Source: Candidatus Planktophila lacus
Lineage (GTDB): Bacteria; Actinomycetota; Actinomycetes; Nanopelagicales; Nanopelagicaceae
DNA length: 64,000 nucleotides
Assembly (NCBI RefSeq): GCF_002288385.1
Contig: NZ_CP016783.1
Span: 1,054,001 to 1,118,000, forward strand
Direction of reading: 5' to 3'
Below, in pieces: positions 47,236 through 59,264 of the stretch; positions within the stretch are counted from its first letter, which is position 1; each line of letters begins with the position of its first letter. The notes under the pieces are model-generated. The model was not told where the DNA came from. It worked only from the letters and a program-made list of their open reading frames with translations, and made no database searches. Made by a program: the position numbers and the translations under genes.

Positions 47236-47913
47236 TTATCGAACTGTTACCGATTTAATTTCAATTGGCTGTACCGGAATTCCATCGCCCGCGTAGTAAG
47301 CGTTTCCGGTTGATTGATCAACTTGGTATGCCCCAACTTTTTCAATGCGCAGCAGGAGCGGCAAACCAGTTTTAATCTTTCCCCAGATTGTGTAGCTCGG
47401 TGGCAGCGTTGTGTCCTTATAGACCAAGAAGAACTGGCTGCCGTTGGTATTTGGGCCAGAGTTAGCCATGGCTACTGTTCCTGCGGGATAGGTAAGAATC
47501 TTCTTAGTTGGAAGGTTCTCGTCTTTGTAACCTTTCCAAGAACCAGGTGAACCATTTCCTTGCGCAGAAGGATCTCCGCATTGCAGAACGTAGATACCTT
47601 CAGTAGTTAGGCGGTGACAGAAAGAGCCATCAAAATATTTTGAGCGCGCAAGTGTTGCGAGGTTGGTAACGGTTTGAGGCGCTGCTGGATCTAGCTCGAT
47701 AGTAATGACGCCACAATTTGTAGTAATCGTCATCGTTTTAGCAAGTTTCTTATCAACGCTAGTTGGCTGCTTAAGCGTTGCTGGCACATGCGCCTTCGCA
47801 GTTGGCTTAGCGCAACCCTTAACTGAAGTTGGGCGCTCAGCGGCTGTCGAAGTAACAGGAGCTAACGAAGCCACGGCGATTGCCAAGGCACAGAGCGCAG
47901 ACATTCTTTTCAT
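47236..47913 (-). CDS. exported cyclophilin-type peptidyl-prolyl isomerase
   Basis: A 225-residue protein with a signal peptide (MKRMSALCALAIAVASLAP, cleavage near STAA) and a cyclophilin domain from about residue 60. The motifs FHRLTTEGI-like FCHRLTTEGIYVLQCGD, GTVAMANSGPNTNGSQFFLVY and YTIWGKI are family hallmarks. It should assist folding of exported proteins outside the membrane. No lipobox is present. It starts ten bases after guaA ends. Confidence 0.9.
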   Translation of the reverse strand: MKRMSALCALAIAVASLAPVTSTAAERPTSVKGCAKPTAKAHVPATLKQPTSVDKKLAKTMTITTNCGVITIELDPAAPQTVTNLATLARSKYFDGSFCHRLTTEGIYVLQCGDPSAQGNGSPGSWKGYKDENLPTKKILTYPAGTVAMANSGPNTNGSQFFLVYKDTTLPPSYTIWGKIKTGLPLLLRIEKVGAYQVDQSTGNAYYAGDGIPVQPIEIKSVTVR

Positions 47914-47923
47914 AGTCGAGTTC

Positions 47924-49477
47924 CTACTCCCATTCGATCGTTCCAGGCGGCTTACTAGTTACATCAAGTACAACGCGATTTACTTCGCGAACCTCATTGG
48001 TAATTCTCGTAGAAATCTTCTCTAGAGTTTCGTAAGGCACGCGCGACCAATCTGCAGTCATCGCATCTTCACTTGATACTGGACGCAAAACTATTGGGTG
48101 GCCATAAGTACGGCCATCACCTTGCACACCAACGCTGCGCACATCCGCCAAGAGAACTACCGGGCATTGCCAGATCTGACGATCAAGTCCTGCCGCCTTT
48201 AGCTCTTCGCGCGCAATTAAATCTGCATGGCGCAGAATTTCCAGGCGATCTTGCGTTACTTCACCGATGATGCGGATACCAAGACCCGGACCTGGGAATG
48301 GTTGCCGCCAAACGATTTCTTCAGGAAGACCGAGTTCTAAACCGACCTGACGAACTTCATCTTTAAACAAAGTACGAAGTGGCTCTACAAGAGTGAACTT
48401 CAAATCATCTGGAAGACCACCAACGTTGTGGTGTGACTTGATATTTGCAGTACCTGTACCGCCACCTGATTCAACAACATCCGGGTAAAGGGTGCCCTGA
48501 ACTAGGAATTCAACATCTCCCCCAGCGGCAATGTCGCGCGCTGCCTTTTCAAAGGAGCGGATAAATTCACGGCCAATAATCTTGCGCTTAGTTTCCGGAT
48601 CAGTAACACCAGCAAGGGCACTTAAAAATTGATCAACCGCATCTACAACAACTAGATCAATACCGGTGGCTGCTACAAAGTCTCGCTGTACTTGTTCGGA
48701 TTCGCCACTGCGCAACAATCCGTGATCTACGAATACGCAGGTCAACTGTGATCCGACTGCGCGCTGCACGATTGCGGCAGCAACTGCTGAATCAACGCCA
48801 CCTGAAAGTCCGCAGATAACGCGCTTGCTGCCAATGAGCGCCTTCGCTTTAGCAACTTCATTCTCGGCAATGTTTCCGGTTGTCCAGTTTGGTGTGCAAC
48901 CGGCAATATTGATCAACCAGTTTTTCAGGATTGCCTGGCCATGTTCTGAGTGAAGAACTTCGGGGTGGAACTGCACGCCAGCGATTTTTCCGGTGGCATC
49001 TTCAAATGCTGCGATAGGAGTATCAGCTGTTACTGCACAGATTGTGAATCCAGCAGGTGCTTGTGTAACGGCATCGCCGTGCGACATCCAAACGCTCTGT
49101 GACGCAGGTAGCGTTGCAAAGATCTTCGAACTTACTTCTGCCTTAATTTCAGTGCGGCCGAATTCTGATTTACCTGTCTGGCTTACAACGCCGCCAAGTG
49201 CTGCCGCCATCGCTTGGAAGCCGTAACAAATTCCAAATACTGGAATACCAAGTTTGAGAATTTCAGCATCGAACTTTGGCGCGCGACCTGCATAAACGCT
49301 TGAAGGCCCGCCCGATAGAACAATTGCTGATGGCGCCTTGGCCGAAACTTCTGCAGCGGTGATATGTGATGGAACAATTTCCGAGAAAACATTTGCTTCG
49401 CGAACTCGGCGTGCGATCAACTGCGCATATTGCGCACCGAAATCAACGACCAGTACGCCGTTCTGCGAATTACTCAT
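47924..49477 (-). CDS. guaA: GMP synthase (glutamine-hydrolysing)
   Basis: A 517-residue GMP synthase. The glutamine amidotransferase domain has [13 protein letters not shown] with the nucleophile Cys and the His-Glu pair in [12 protein letters not shown]. The ATP pyrophosphatase domain has [16 protein letters not shown], and the C-terminal dimerisation domain ends [12 protein letters not shown]. It converts XMP to GMP. It begins directly after guaB3 with no gap. Confidence 0.96.
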   Translation of the reverse strand: MSNSQNGVLVVDFGAQYAQLIARRVREANVFSEIVPSHITAAEVSAKAPSAIVLSGGPSSVYAGRAPKFDAEILKLGIPVFGICYGFQAMAAALGGVVSQTGKSEFGRTEIKAEVSSKIFATLPASQSVWMSHGDAVTQAPAGFTICAVTADTPIAAFEDATGKIAGVQFHPEVLHSEHGQAILKNWLINIAGCTPNWTTGNIAENEVAKAKALIGSKRVICGLSGGVDSAVAAAIVQRAVGSQLTCVFVDHGLLRSGESEQVQRDFVAATGIDLVVVDAVDQFLSALAGVTDPETKRKIIGREFIRSFEKAARDIAAGGDVEFLVQGTLYPDVVESGGGTGTANIKSHHNVGGLPDDLKFTLVEPLRTLFKDEVRQVGLELGLPEEIVWRQPFPGPGLGIRIIGEVTQDRLEILRHADLIAREELKAAGLDRQIWQCPVVLLADVRSVGVQGDGRTYGHPIVLRPVSSEDAMTADWSRVPYETLEKISTRITNEVREVNRVVLDVTSKPPGTIEWE

Positions 49478-50587
49478 TTACGCTCCGTGAATGATTACTT
49501 CTACGCGCTGGAATGACTTAACATCTGAATAACCAGAAGTTGCCATTGCGCGACGAAGTGCGCCAAAGAGGTTCATTGAGCCATCAGATGTATGTGATGG
49601 TCCGTTAAGAATTTCTTCGAGTGTGCCAACGGTGCCAACGTTTACGCGTTCGCCACGTGGAAGTTCTTGGTGATGTGCTTCAGATCCCCAATGCCAGCCG
49701 AGTCCGGGCGCCTGTGTTGCCTTCGCAAGTGGGGAGCCCATCATTACTGCATCTGCGCCAACGGCAATTGCCTTTGCGATATCGCCAGAGCGACCAACTG
49801 AACCGTCTGCAATAACGTGAACATATCGTCCACCTGATTCATCTAAATATTCACGGCGCGCTGCAGCAACTTCAGCAACAGCAGATGCCATCGGAACTTC
49901 GATACCTAAAACTTTACGAGTCGTGTGTGCAGCACCGCCACCGAAACCAACTAGAACACCAGCTGCTCCTGCGCGCATCAAGTGCAGCGCACCTGTTGCA
50001 GTAGCAACTCCACCAACAATTACTGGCACATCGAGTTCGTAGATGAATTTCTTAAGGTTTAGCGCTGAGTCATCGTTACCAACGTGCTCTGCAGAAACTG
50101 TTGTTCCACGAATTACGAAGATATCTACACCAGCATCGATAACTGCCTTGTGAAGTTCAGCGGTGCGCTGTGGGGAAAGTGATGCCGCAACTGTGACACC
50201 TGAGTCGCGAATTGTTTTGATGCGCTCTTTGATTAACTCTGGGCGAATTGGCGCGCTGTAAATTTCTTGCATGCGACGAGTGGCATGCTTATCTGGCATT
50301 GATGCTATTTCACCAAGTGGAATACGTGGATCGTCATAACGAGTCCAGAGGCCTTCTAGGTTTAGAACGCCGAGTCCGCCGAGCTTTCCAATTTCAATTG
50401 CAGTTTCAGGAGAAACAACAGAGTCCATTGGCGCTGCCATCATTGGAATATCAAATTTATAAGCATCGATCTGCCAAGCAGTTGAAACATCTTCGGGGTT
50501 GCGAGTACGGCGGCTTGGAACGATGGCGATATCGTCAAATGAGTAAGCCTGGCGGGCGCGTTTTCCTGGTGCGATCTCGATATCCAT
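49478..50587 (-). CDS. guaB3: GuaB3-type IMP dehydrogenase-like protein
   Basis: A 369-residue protein of the actinobacterial GuaB3 group. The barrel fold is visible in FDDIAIVPSRRTRNP, IPMMAAPMDSVVSPETA and VIADGSVGRSGDIAKAIA. Where true IMP dehydrogenase has GSICTT, this protein has GAAHTT, so the catalytic cysteine is missing. No CBS domains. Its role is unsettled; it may regulate or may bind nucleotides. It lies between guaB and guaA in one operon. Confidence 0.88.
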   Translation of the reverse strand: MDIEIAPGKRARQAYSFDDIAIVPSRRTRNPEDVSTAWQIDAYKFDIPMMAAPMDSVVSPETAIEIGKLGGLGVLNLEGLWTRYDDPRIPLGEIASMPDKHATRRMQEIYSAPIRPELIKERIKTIRDSGVTVAASLSPQRTAELHKAVIDAGVDIFVIRGTTVSAEHVGNDDSALNLKKFIYELDVPVIVGGVATATGALHLMRAGAAGVLVGFGGGAAHTTRKVLGIEVPMASAVAEVAAARREYLDESGGRYVHVIADGSVGRSGDIAKAIAVGADAVMMGSPLAKATQAPGLGWHWGSEAHHQELPRGERVNVGTVGTLEEILNGPSHTSDGSMNLFGALRRAMATSGYSDVKSFQRVEVIIHGA

Positions 50588-50598
50588 GGCGGCCTTCC

Positions 50599-51726
<1,128 letters not shown>

Positions 51727-51758
51727 CTATCGTTGAGCGCCCTAGTCTAACTTGAGAT

Positions 51759-52634
51759 TTAGGCTCCGATCGCCTGCTTAATTTGCTCGCAAGCCAGGGT
51801 TAAATCATCGGCAAAGGCCACATCAGCGCATTGTTCGCGGTCCCAACCAGGTCCACCCAAGATATAGCGCGGTGCTGGGCGAATCGCAGGAGTGTCGCGG
51901 AAGTACATTGGGTCGCCATTTTTTGAAAGCTGTGCCCAAAGGAAAACAGCAGGTGGGGCGCTGCGGGTTACGACATTTGATAGCGCTTCAAGTGGAGTTC
52001 GCGCACCTAAGAAATGACACTCCACTTTTATATCAGAGAGGGCGGCATGTAAGGCATGAAGGGCCAAGGTGTGAAGTTCTTCGCCAACAGATGCGAGTAA
52101 TACAGGGCGAGAATTGATTGGCGTTTTCATCGACTTGGTGCGATCTCGTAAAATTGATGTAACGATCTCAGAAAGTAAGTGCTCTACTTCAATACCAGTG
52201 CCGGTTTCAGCCCAGGCATTTCCAACTATGACAAGAACTGGAACAATGACTTCCTGCCAACTATCAATAACCCCGTATTTATCAATATCTTTTCGCAGTA
52301 TGGATTCAACAAAATTTCGATCGAGCGAATTAGCCGCATTAACAATTGCGGCAACAACATCTTCGCGAACTTCAAAAGTCTTTAAAATCTTTTCTACTTT
52401 TACTTCGCCCTTATGCGCCAGCGCTTGTTCGGCTGCTTCAGCGGGTGCAACGCCTGCTGTGATTAACCGGCGCATCAGAGTTAACTTGGCGAGATCACTG
52501 GGACAATATCTGCGGTGTTCGCCGGCCTCGTGGCTGGAAGGTCCCAGGCCATAACGGCGAGCCCAGGTCCGCAGAGTGGCAGGGGCTACGCCTATTTGGC
52601 GGGCAACGGCTGCAACCGTCAGGAGCTCTTCCAT
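51759..52634 (-). CDS. MerR-type regulator with cobalamin-binding domain (CarH/LitR-like)
   Basis: A 291-residue protein with an N-terminal MerR helix-turn-helix (residues 4-70; VAAVARQIGVAPATLRTWARRYG), a helical cap domain and a B12-binding Rossmann domain from about 175. W141, E151 and H152 form the W-x9-EH motif known from adenosylcobalamin photoreceptors of the CarH group. H188 in GEELHTLA fits the lower axial ligand of the E/DxHxxG motif, though the Gly is Ala. The start at 52634 (MEELLTV) is chosen over 52796 because it begins at the HTH. It diverges from whiD. A light-responsive repressor is inferred. Confidence 0.85.
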   Translation of the reverse strand: MEELLTVAAVARQIGVAPATLRTWARRYGLGPSSHEAGEHRRYCPSDLAKLTLMRRLITAGVAPAEAAEQALAHKGEVKVEKILKTFEVREDVVAAIVNAANSLDRNFVESILRKDIDKYGVIDSWQEVIVPVLVIVGNAWAETGTGIEVEHLLSEIVTSILRDRTKSMKTPINSRPVLLASVGEELHTLALHALHAALSDIKVECHFLGARTPLEALSNVVTRSAPPAVFLWAQLSKNGDPMYFRDTPAIRPAPRYILGGPGWDREQCADVAFADDLTLACEQIKQAIGA

Positions 52635-52723
52635 ACGCCTATGGTGGCGTGAACTGGCCCACCCCACCACTTGAAACACGCTCGCACAGTGATGAAACGA
52701 ACAACTTTTGAACCGATAGGTAC

Positions 52724-52763
52724 TTGAACAACCTATGGCGCGGTTGTATGGTTGGGCTACAAC
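52724..52763 (+). promoter_or_regulatory. whiD promoter with repeated elements
   Basis: TTGAAC (52724-52729), a 17-base spacer and TATGGT (52747-52752) form a good -35/-10 pair with start near 52759. An inverted repeat GTTGTA-N9-TACAAC (52743-52763) covers the -10 and start. A second TTGAAC copy lies at 52708-52713. These are candidate operator sites. Confidence 0.55.
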
Positions 52764-52780
52764 AAGGCAAGGAGAAAAAC

Positions 52781-53080
52781 ATGGCTGAACTATCACGTCT
52801 ACCGCTTCCTATCGCAGATCATTGGGAATGGCAGTACGAAGGCGCCTGTCGCGAACTTCCTGCTGAGATGTTCTTTCATCCAGATGGGGAACGCGGCCCA
52901 CGTCGTCGCAATCGCGAGAATGCAGCGAAGGCTGTCTGCGCAACTTGCCCAGTTATCCAGGCATGCCGTGCACACGCGCTAGCAGTGCAAGAGCCTTACG
53001 GAATCTGGGGCGGTTTATCTGAAGATGATCGCGCAGTATTGCTTGGCAAAGAAGGGCCAACGATTTACGAAGCGTCATAA
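52781..53080 (+). CDS. whiD: WhiB-family iron-sulfur regulator (WhiB3/WhiD-like)
   Basis: A 99-residue WhiB-like protein. The four cluster cysteines are C23, C53, C56 and C62. The turn motif is GIWGGLS at 75-81, and MFFHPDGERGPRRRNRE is the pattern typical of WhiB3/WhiD rather than WhiB1 or WhiB2. Such proteins bind a 4Fe-4S cluster, sense oxygen or nitric oxide, and contact the main sigma factor. The ATG at 52781 has AAGGAG upstream; a longer reading from 52724 overlaps the promoter. It diverges from the cobalamin-binding regulator. Confidence 0.92.
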   Translation: MAELSRLPLPIADHWEWQYEGACRELPAEMFFHPDGERGPRRRNRENAAKAVCATCPVIQACRAHALAVQEPYGIWGGLSEDDRAVLLGKEGPTIYEAS

Positions 53081-53090
53081 AGATTTAATT

Positions 53091-53128
53091 AAAAACCCCT
53101 CTAACCAAATCGGTTAGCGGGGTTTTTT
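53091..53128. terminator. terminator between whiD and groEL
   Basis: A hairpin whose arms read ACCCC-T-CTAACC and GGTTAG-C-GGGGT (one mismatch, five-base loop), with A-rich and T-rich flanks giving a T run on both strands. It ends whiD and the converging groESL operon. Confidence 0.85.
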
Positions 53129-53138
53129 AATTCCTTAC

Positions 53139-55072
<1,934 letters not shown>

Positions 55073-55089
55073 GGTTTTTTCTCCTTCAA

Positions 55090-55116
55090 TTAGCAGTGTG
55101 GGGCTTAGAGTGCTAA
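55090..55116 (-). promoter_or_regulatory. degenerate CIRCE operator (HrcA site)
   Basis: On the minus strand TTAGCACTC, nine bases, then CACTGCTAA. The consensus CIRCE is TTAGCACTC-N9-GAGTGCTAA, so the first arm is perfect and the second matches 7 of 9. It overlaps the last base of the -10 element. Confidence 0.8.
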
Positions 55117-55144
55117 CTCTAGTTCTAGAGGGCTACGCGCTCAA
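55116..55144 (-). promoter_or_regulatory. groESL promoter
   Basis: On the minus strand TTGAGC (55139-55144), 17 bases, then TAGAGT (55116-55121). The -35 lies inside the 3' end of tsaD, and the -10 abuts the CIRCE-like site. Confidence 0.7.
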
Positions 55145-56156
55145 CTTGGAGCGCAGAATCGGCATCGAAGGCCTGTGGGCCAGGTGCGCGGCCGGCAGCG
55201 ACCATCAGCGAGCCCAGAGCAGCGACCATCGCCCCGTTATCGGTGCAAAGCGCCGGGCTTGGGATCCGCAGACGAACCCCGGCCTTAGCGCAGCGCTCTT
55301 CAGCCACTGCACGTAGACGTGAATTCGCAGCAACTCCTCCTGCGATAACAAGTGAATCGATTCCGGTGGCTTTGCATGCAGCGAGTGATTTCTGCAGAAG
55401 TACATCGACGATTGATTCTTGGAAAGAGGCAGCGACATCTGCTTTCGCATAATTCGGAGTGCTTTCCAAATAACGAGCAACTGCAGTTTTAAGCCCCGAG
55501 AACGAGAAATCATAAGGACGAGTTGCCCAGTCGTTGCTCGTTGTTAAGCCGCGTGGAAAATCGATTGCAGTTGGCGAACCAGAAAGAGCTGTGCGATCGA
55601 TCGCCGGGCCGCCCGGAAAACCAAGTCCCATAACGCGGGCAATTTTATCGAAAGCTTCACCTGCAGCATCATCCATCGTTGCACCGAGTTTGGTAATCGA
55701 TGAAGTGATGTCATCTACTTGCAGCAGGGATGAATGTCCACCGCTAACTAACAAAGCGATCGTTGGATCAGTTGGTTGATCGTGAGTTAAGAAATCAACG
55801 CTGACGTGCGCTGCTAAATGGTTTACGCCATATAAAGGTTTGCCCAGTCCAAGTGCTAAACCGCTGGCAGATGCAACGCCGACGAGAAGTGCACCAACTA
55901 AACCAGGGCCAGCAGTAACTGCCACAGCATCGATATCTTTTAGCGAAATCTTAGAGTCCTTAATTGCCTTTTCAATGCTGGGTAGCATCGCCTCTAAATG
56001 TGCTCGGCTCGCGATTTCAGGTACAACTCCCCCGAATCGCGCATGTTCATCAACGCTAGAAGCAATTACATTGGCAAGCAGCGTGCGTCCGCGGACAATG
56101 CCGATTGCGGTCTCATCACAGGAAGTCTCAATGCCCAGGACTATTGGCTCGCTCAT
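55125..56156 (-). CDS. tsaD: tRNA N6-adenosine threonylcarbamoyltransferase
   Basis: A 343-residue Kae1/TsaD protein. [14 protein letters not shown] opens the ASKHA fold, [17 protein letters not shown] and [12 protein letters not shown] carry the metal-binding histidines, and [11 protein letters not shown] and [10 protein letters not shown] are family motifs. It places threonylcarbamoyl on A37 of ANN-decoding tRNAs with TsaB and TsaE. The start overlaps rimI by four bases. Its 3' end contains the groESL promoter. Confidence 0.96.
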   Translation of the reverse strand: MSEPIVLGIETSCDETAIGIVRGRTLLANVIASSVDEHARFGGVVPEIASRAHLEAMLPSIEKAIKDSKISLKDIDAVAVTAGPGLVGALLVGVASASGLALGLGKPLYGVNHLAAHVSVDFLTHDQPTDPTIALLVSGGHSSLLQVDDITSSITKLGATMDDAAGEAFDKIARVMGLGFPGGPAIDRTALSGSPTAIDFPRGLTTSNDWATRPYDFSFSGLKTAVARYLESTPNYAKADVAASFQESIVDVLLQKSLAACKATGIDSLVIAGGVAANSRLRAVAEERCAKAGVRLRIPSPALCTDNGAMVAALGSLMVAAGRAPGPQAFDADSALQVERVAL

Positions 56157-56611
56157 GCGCCAAACTCCTTACGCATTACAAATGCATCAAGGCCTTGGCC
56201 GTAGTAATTCTTACGTGTGGCAATAGTTTGATAACCCAACTTTTCATACAAGGCGATCGCGCCAGCATTTTCAACGCCGACTTCGAGCATCATCGCTGAT
56301 GCCTCTTTCGATTGCGACCATTTTTCGAGCTCGCCCATGAAGTGCGTAGCAATGCCTTGGCGCGCATATTCAGGCAGTACTGCCACCGTTAATACATCGG
56401 CTTCTACGCCAGGTGCCACCACCAAGACAGCGGCATATCCGACGATCTGATCTTGCTCATTTGTAGCAACTAAGAAGTGACGGATAGTCGGAACGCCTTG
56501 AAAAGCTTCTTTAAATTGTCCGGTTGTCCATGGTGAATCGGCGAAGAGAACTCGCTCCATTGAAACTAGAACAGGAAGATCGAGTTGGATCGCGGCGCGG
56601 TAGCTAATCAT
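56153..56611 (-). CDS. rimI: RimI-type N-acetyltransferase
   Basis: A 152-residue GNAT protein. [22 protein letters not shown] contains the acetyl-CoA binding QGIG-like loop, and [20 protein letters not shown] is the RimI pattern. It probably acetylates ribosomal protein S18 or other N-termini. It sits between tsaD and tsaB with four-base overlaps at both ends, a common bacterial order. Confidence 0.9.
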   Translation of the reverse strand: MISYRAAIQLDLPVLVSMERVLFADSPWTTGQFKEAFQGVPTIRHFLVATNEQDQIVGYAAVLVVAPGVEADVLTVAVLPEYARQGIATHFMGELEKWSQSKEASAMMLEVGVENAGAIALYEKLGYQTIATRKNYYGQGLDAFVMRKEFGA

Positions 56612-57141
56612 TTACGCTCCGCGGTTGGTACTGCATCTGGACGTCGCAAGTACATTGGCTCTGAAACATTTTGTGAAGCACTTAGCGCGACTAACTTCTT
56701 TAAACCTGGATACTGATCGATAATGAAGTCACTTACTTCGGCAGGTTTGCTAACTTCAGGGCCAGCAACTCGTTGCCCATCTCTATAACTTGCCCAGTAA
56801 ATCTCCTTGCGGCGCGCATCGATGGCAACTGTGTATTCGTTTTTTTCAACTGCAATTGCATCCAGTGAACAGACTCCGATCACCGGGATATCGCGGGCAA
56901 TCGCAAAGCTGCGTGCAAATGTAATTCCCACTCTTAATCCAGTAAACGGTCCTGGCCCCATGCCGACAACTACTTGATCTGGCTTTGGGCAAACCGCTAA
57001 GGCTTTGACAACTAATTCGGTTATCGCAAAACCGTGTTCTGTTGCACCTTCATGAAAGCCTTCAAATAAGACTTTATCGCCATCGAGAATTCCAACAATT
57101 GTTCGTGAAGTTGCCGTATCAATTGCAAGTGAAATTGTCAT
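56608..57141 (-). CDS. tsaB: tRNA threonylcarbamoyladenosine synthesis protein TsaB
   Basis: A 177-residue TsaB. LAIDTATSRTIVGIL is the ASKHA opening, and VVGMGPGPFTGLRVGITFARSFA, split by short flanks, is the family signature. It is shorter than E. coli TsaB at the C-terminus. It forms the scaffold for TsaD and TsaE. The start at 57141 forms an ATGA overlap with tsaE; an in-frame codon at 57159 is less likely. Confidence 0.92.
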   Translation of the reverse strand: MTISLAIDTATSRTIVGILDGDKVLFEGFHEGATEHGFAITELVVKALAVCPKPDQVVVGMGPGPFTGLRVGITFARSFAIARDIPVIGVCSLDAIAVEKNEYTVAIDARRKEIYWASYRDGQRVAGPEVSKPAEVSDFIIDQYPGLKKLVALSASQNVSEPMYLRRPDAVPTAERK

Positions 57142-57575
57142 AGTTTGAAGCCCGCCCAACGAGGGCCAACTGCGCGAATTGTTACAACTCGGTCCTCAGC
57201 GCTGCGATCGATATCTATTTCTAGACGATCATCTGAAAGGCGAGCAGATTCGGTGCCACCCCATTCGATAACCGTAACTGCGCTTTCGCGCGGAGTATCT
57301 AAATCCAGATCATCTAAGTAAAGCGCTGCGTTGCCACTTTCAAGTAAGCGATAAGCGTCTACGTGAATTAAAGAGAGTGGGCCTTTATGAATGCGTGAAA
57401 TAACGAAGGTGGGCGAAGTAACTTCCTGAAAGCCCAACGCTGATCCAATTCCTTGTACAAGAACCGTTTTACCTGCGCCGAGCGGACCATTTAGAAGAAT
57501 CAAATCACCGGCGCGCAGTTGAGAACCGAGTTGTTGGCCCAGGCCGAACATCTCCTGCGCGGTAGAAATCTTCAC
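57138..57575 (-). CDS. tsaE: tRNA threonylcarbamoyladenosine ATPase TsaE
   Basis: A 145-residue P-loop protein. Walker A GPLGAGKTVLVQGIG is at about residues 30-44; SPTFVI is the switch and HVDAYRLLES the Walker B-like part. It drives the TsaBD cycle by ATP hydrolysis. It opens the tsaE-tsaB-rimI-tsaD operon with a GTG start and a TATCCT element six bases before it. Confidence 0.94.
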   Translation of the reverse strand: MKISTAQEMFGLGQQLGSQLRAGDLILLNGPLGAGKTVLVQGIGSALGFQEVTSPTFVISRIHKGPLSLIHVDAYRLLESGNAALYLDDLDLDTPRESAVTVIEWGGTESARLSDDRLEIDIDRSAEDRVVTIRAVGPRWAGFKL

Positions 57576-57587
57576 TCACGAAGGATA
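57576..57587 (-). promoter_or_regulatory. leaderless -10 element for the tsa operon
   Basis: On the minus strand TATCCT (57582-57587) is followed by six bases and the GTG at 57575. No Shine-Dalgarno sequence is present. Confidence 0.55.
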
Positions 57588-57611
57588 GTTGGTAATAAAA
57601 AGTAGAGAATG

Positions 57612-57645
57612 CGAAAGGGCCCCGAGTTTCCTCAGGGCCCTTTCG
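57612..57645 (-). terminator. probable terminator of the hydrolase gene
   Basis: An 11-base-pair stem CGAAAGGGCCC/GGGCCCTTTCG (57612-57622 with 57635-57645) with GAG/CTC pairing above a mismatch. On the minus strand a TTTTTATT run follows about ten bases later. It lies 10 bases past the stop at 57656. Confidence 0.65.
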
Positions 57646-57655
57646 TACTTCAGAT

Positions 57656-59260
57656 TTATCCGAAGTTGTACTTCAGATCAGTTGGACGATAATCGAGATC
57701 ATCGTTTAGGTAAGGAACCTTCTTGGCGATGTATTGAACATACTTGCCAGTTGGGATCTTTCCTGATTTAGCAGAGACAGCCAACATACGTACCCAAGCC
57801 ATTGTCTGGTCCGTGGTGAACGATTGGTGTCCGACGCCAGATGGTGATGGAGCTCCAGCAAGATCAGGCAAGCCTGCTGCTGTGAACTTTGTGTAGGTCT
57901 CTGGTGTCATCGCATAGAGAGCAAGTGTGTTCCAAACTGGCTTCTTACCAGTCTTGCTTGCTTCCCACTTTGCAAGTGCTGCTTCGTAAACTGCGCGCTT
58001 CTTATCTACATAGCGAGCAGAGTTACCTGAGAACACAAGACGATCTGCTTCATTAGAAAGCAGAATCGTAGGATGCGTTGAGGCAAATGTTGATTTATCG
58101 AGCGCCTTGAACTTGGCGATTGCATCAGCGTTACCTGTAACGCGTGGCACAACAGCTAGAACTCCAAGCATTGCTGCGATCGCTTCATCACCTGAAAGTC
58201 CGAGGTTGTAACGACCAGCATCGCCCTCATCGAGCATCGCTGCCCAATCAGTCTTTGTGTTGTCGTAGAAGCCAGGACCTGTGAGTTCGGAGATTGATTG
58301 ACCAGCAAGTGTGCCGGTTGCAATTGCTTCTCCCATGTTTTCAAGGATTGCAACTGTTGCGTTGATGCTGTGTTCAGCAATAACTGCGTTAGTTGAAATT
58401 CCATCCATGTGAGCGCTCTTTGTTGGAACTCCAGTTAGAAGACCAGTTAGAAGTAGCGCTGAACGTTGTGGAATTGGTGATCCCTTAAGTGGTGCTGGAT
58501 ATTCAAGTCCTGGTGCACCGAGGTTTTTGCTCCAAGTAGTAAGTAGTGCAACTACTTTGAGAAGTTCGCCAACTGATGCCATATGGCCAGGAACTCCCTT
58601 AACGCCCATCGCCGCGCAACCCTTGATGGTTGGGTCAGCAAAGATGCTCAAGAGATAGAAGATGTCGCATGCAGATTGAAGTGCATCAGCAGGAGAAGGA
58701 GTAAGTCCAGCCATGATGCCGACTGAATCAGCATAAGTTGGATACTTTTCAACGAATGGAGTGATGATTGCTCCCGCTTGGGATGAGCCGTAAACAACCT
58801 TCTTCGTAATTCGGGTTGTGTACTTAGCCATCGCAGTGTCGATAACTTCCTTGAGCATTTCTACACGGAAGGTGTTGTTCCAACCACGCATACCCTTGAC
58901 GGTTCCATCGTATGCTGCAATGCCATAACCGGCGCGCAGCATCTCTTTTGTGACATCAGTTTTAGTAGTAGCGCTTGCAGGTGTCATTTCTTCGATACCA
59001 GTTGGGACAGCTGAAACACCTGGGTAGGTTGGACGGAATCCGTGCTCCCAGAAGAACATTGTTCCACCGAAGTTTGTTGGCACGATAAACCGGTATGCAG
59101 CGCCATTTGCAAGCGTTCCATTACATGTTTCAACGCCTGCTGCAGTTGCACAAACAGGTGCTGCTGCAGTTGCCGAAGGTGTAATCGCAACGCTAAGTGT
59201 TAGTGCAAGTGTTGCTGCACCAAGTGTTGCGATTGATTTACGCATTGTTAGTGATTTCAT
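57656..59260 (-). CDS. exported alpha/beta hydrolase of unknown substrate
   Basis: A 534-residue protein with a Sec signal peptide (residues 1-34, ending SATAAA) and an alpha/beta hydrolase fold. The nucleophile elbow is VVYGSSQAGA with Ser160, the oxyanion HG motif is in WEHGF near residue 73, and a likely catalytic His is in GVGHQSF near the end. I do not recognise a named family. It is the last gene of the ABC transporter operon and starts four bases after the binding-protein gene, so it may release a compound outside the cell that the transporter takes up. The start at 59260 is chosen; 59245 is an alternative. Confidence 0.75.
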   Translation of the reverse strand: MKSLTMRKSIATLGAATLALTLSVAITPSATAAAPVCATAAGVETCNGTLANGAAYRFIVPTNFGGTMFFWEHGFRPTYPGVSAVPTGIEEMTPASATTKTDVTKEMLRAGYGIAAYDGTVKGMRGWNNTFRVEMLKEVIDTAMAKYTTRITKKVVYGSSQAGAIITPFVEKYPTYADSVGIMAGLTPSPADALQSACDIFYLLSIFADPTIKGCAAMGVKGVPGHMASVGELLKVVALLTTWSKNLGAPGLEYPAPLKGSPIPQRSALLLTGLLTGVPTKSAHMDGISTNAVIAEHSINATVAILENMGEAIATGTLAGQSISELTGPGFYDNTKTDWAAMLDEGDAGRYNLGLSGDEAIAAMLGVLAVVPRVTGNADAIAKFKALDKSTFASTHPTILLSNEADRLVFSGNSARYVDKKRAVYEAALAKWEASKTGKKPVWNTLALYAMTPETYTKFTAAGLPDLAGAPSPSGVGHQSFTTDQTMAWVRMLAVSAKSGKIPTGKYVQYIAKKVPYLNDDLDYRPTDLKYNFG

Positions 59261-59264
59261 GTGA

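Noticed and set aside
52635-52796. Longer reading of the MerR-B12 gene from 52796
   Set aside because: It would cover the whiD promoter and begin inside whiD, and the extra residues precede the HTH without similarity.
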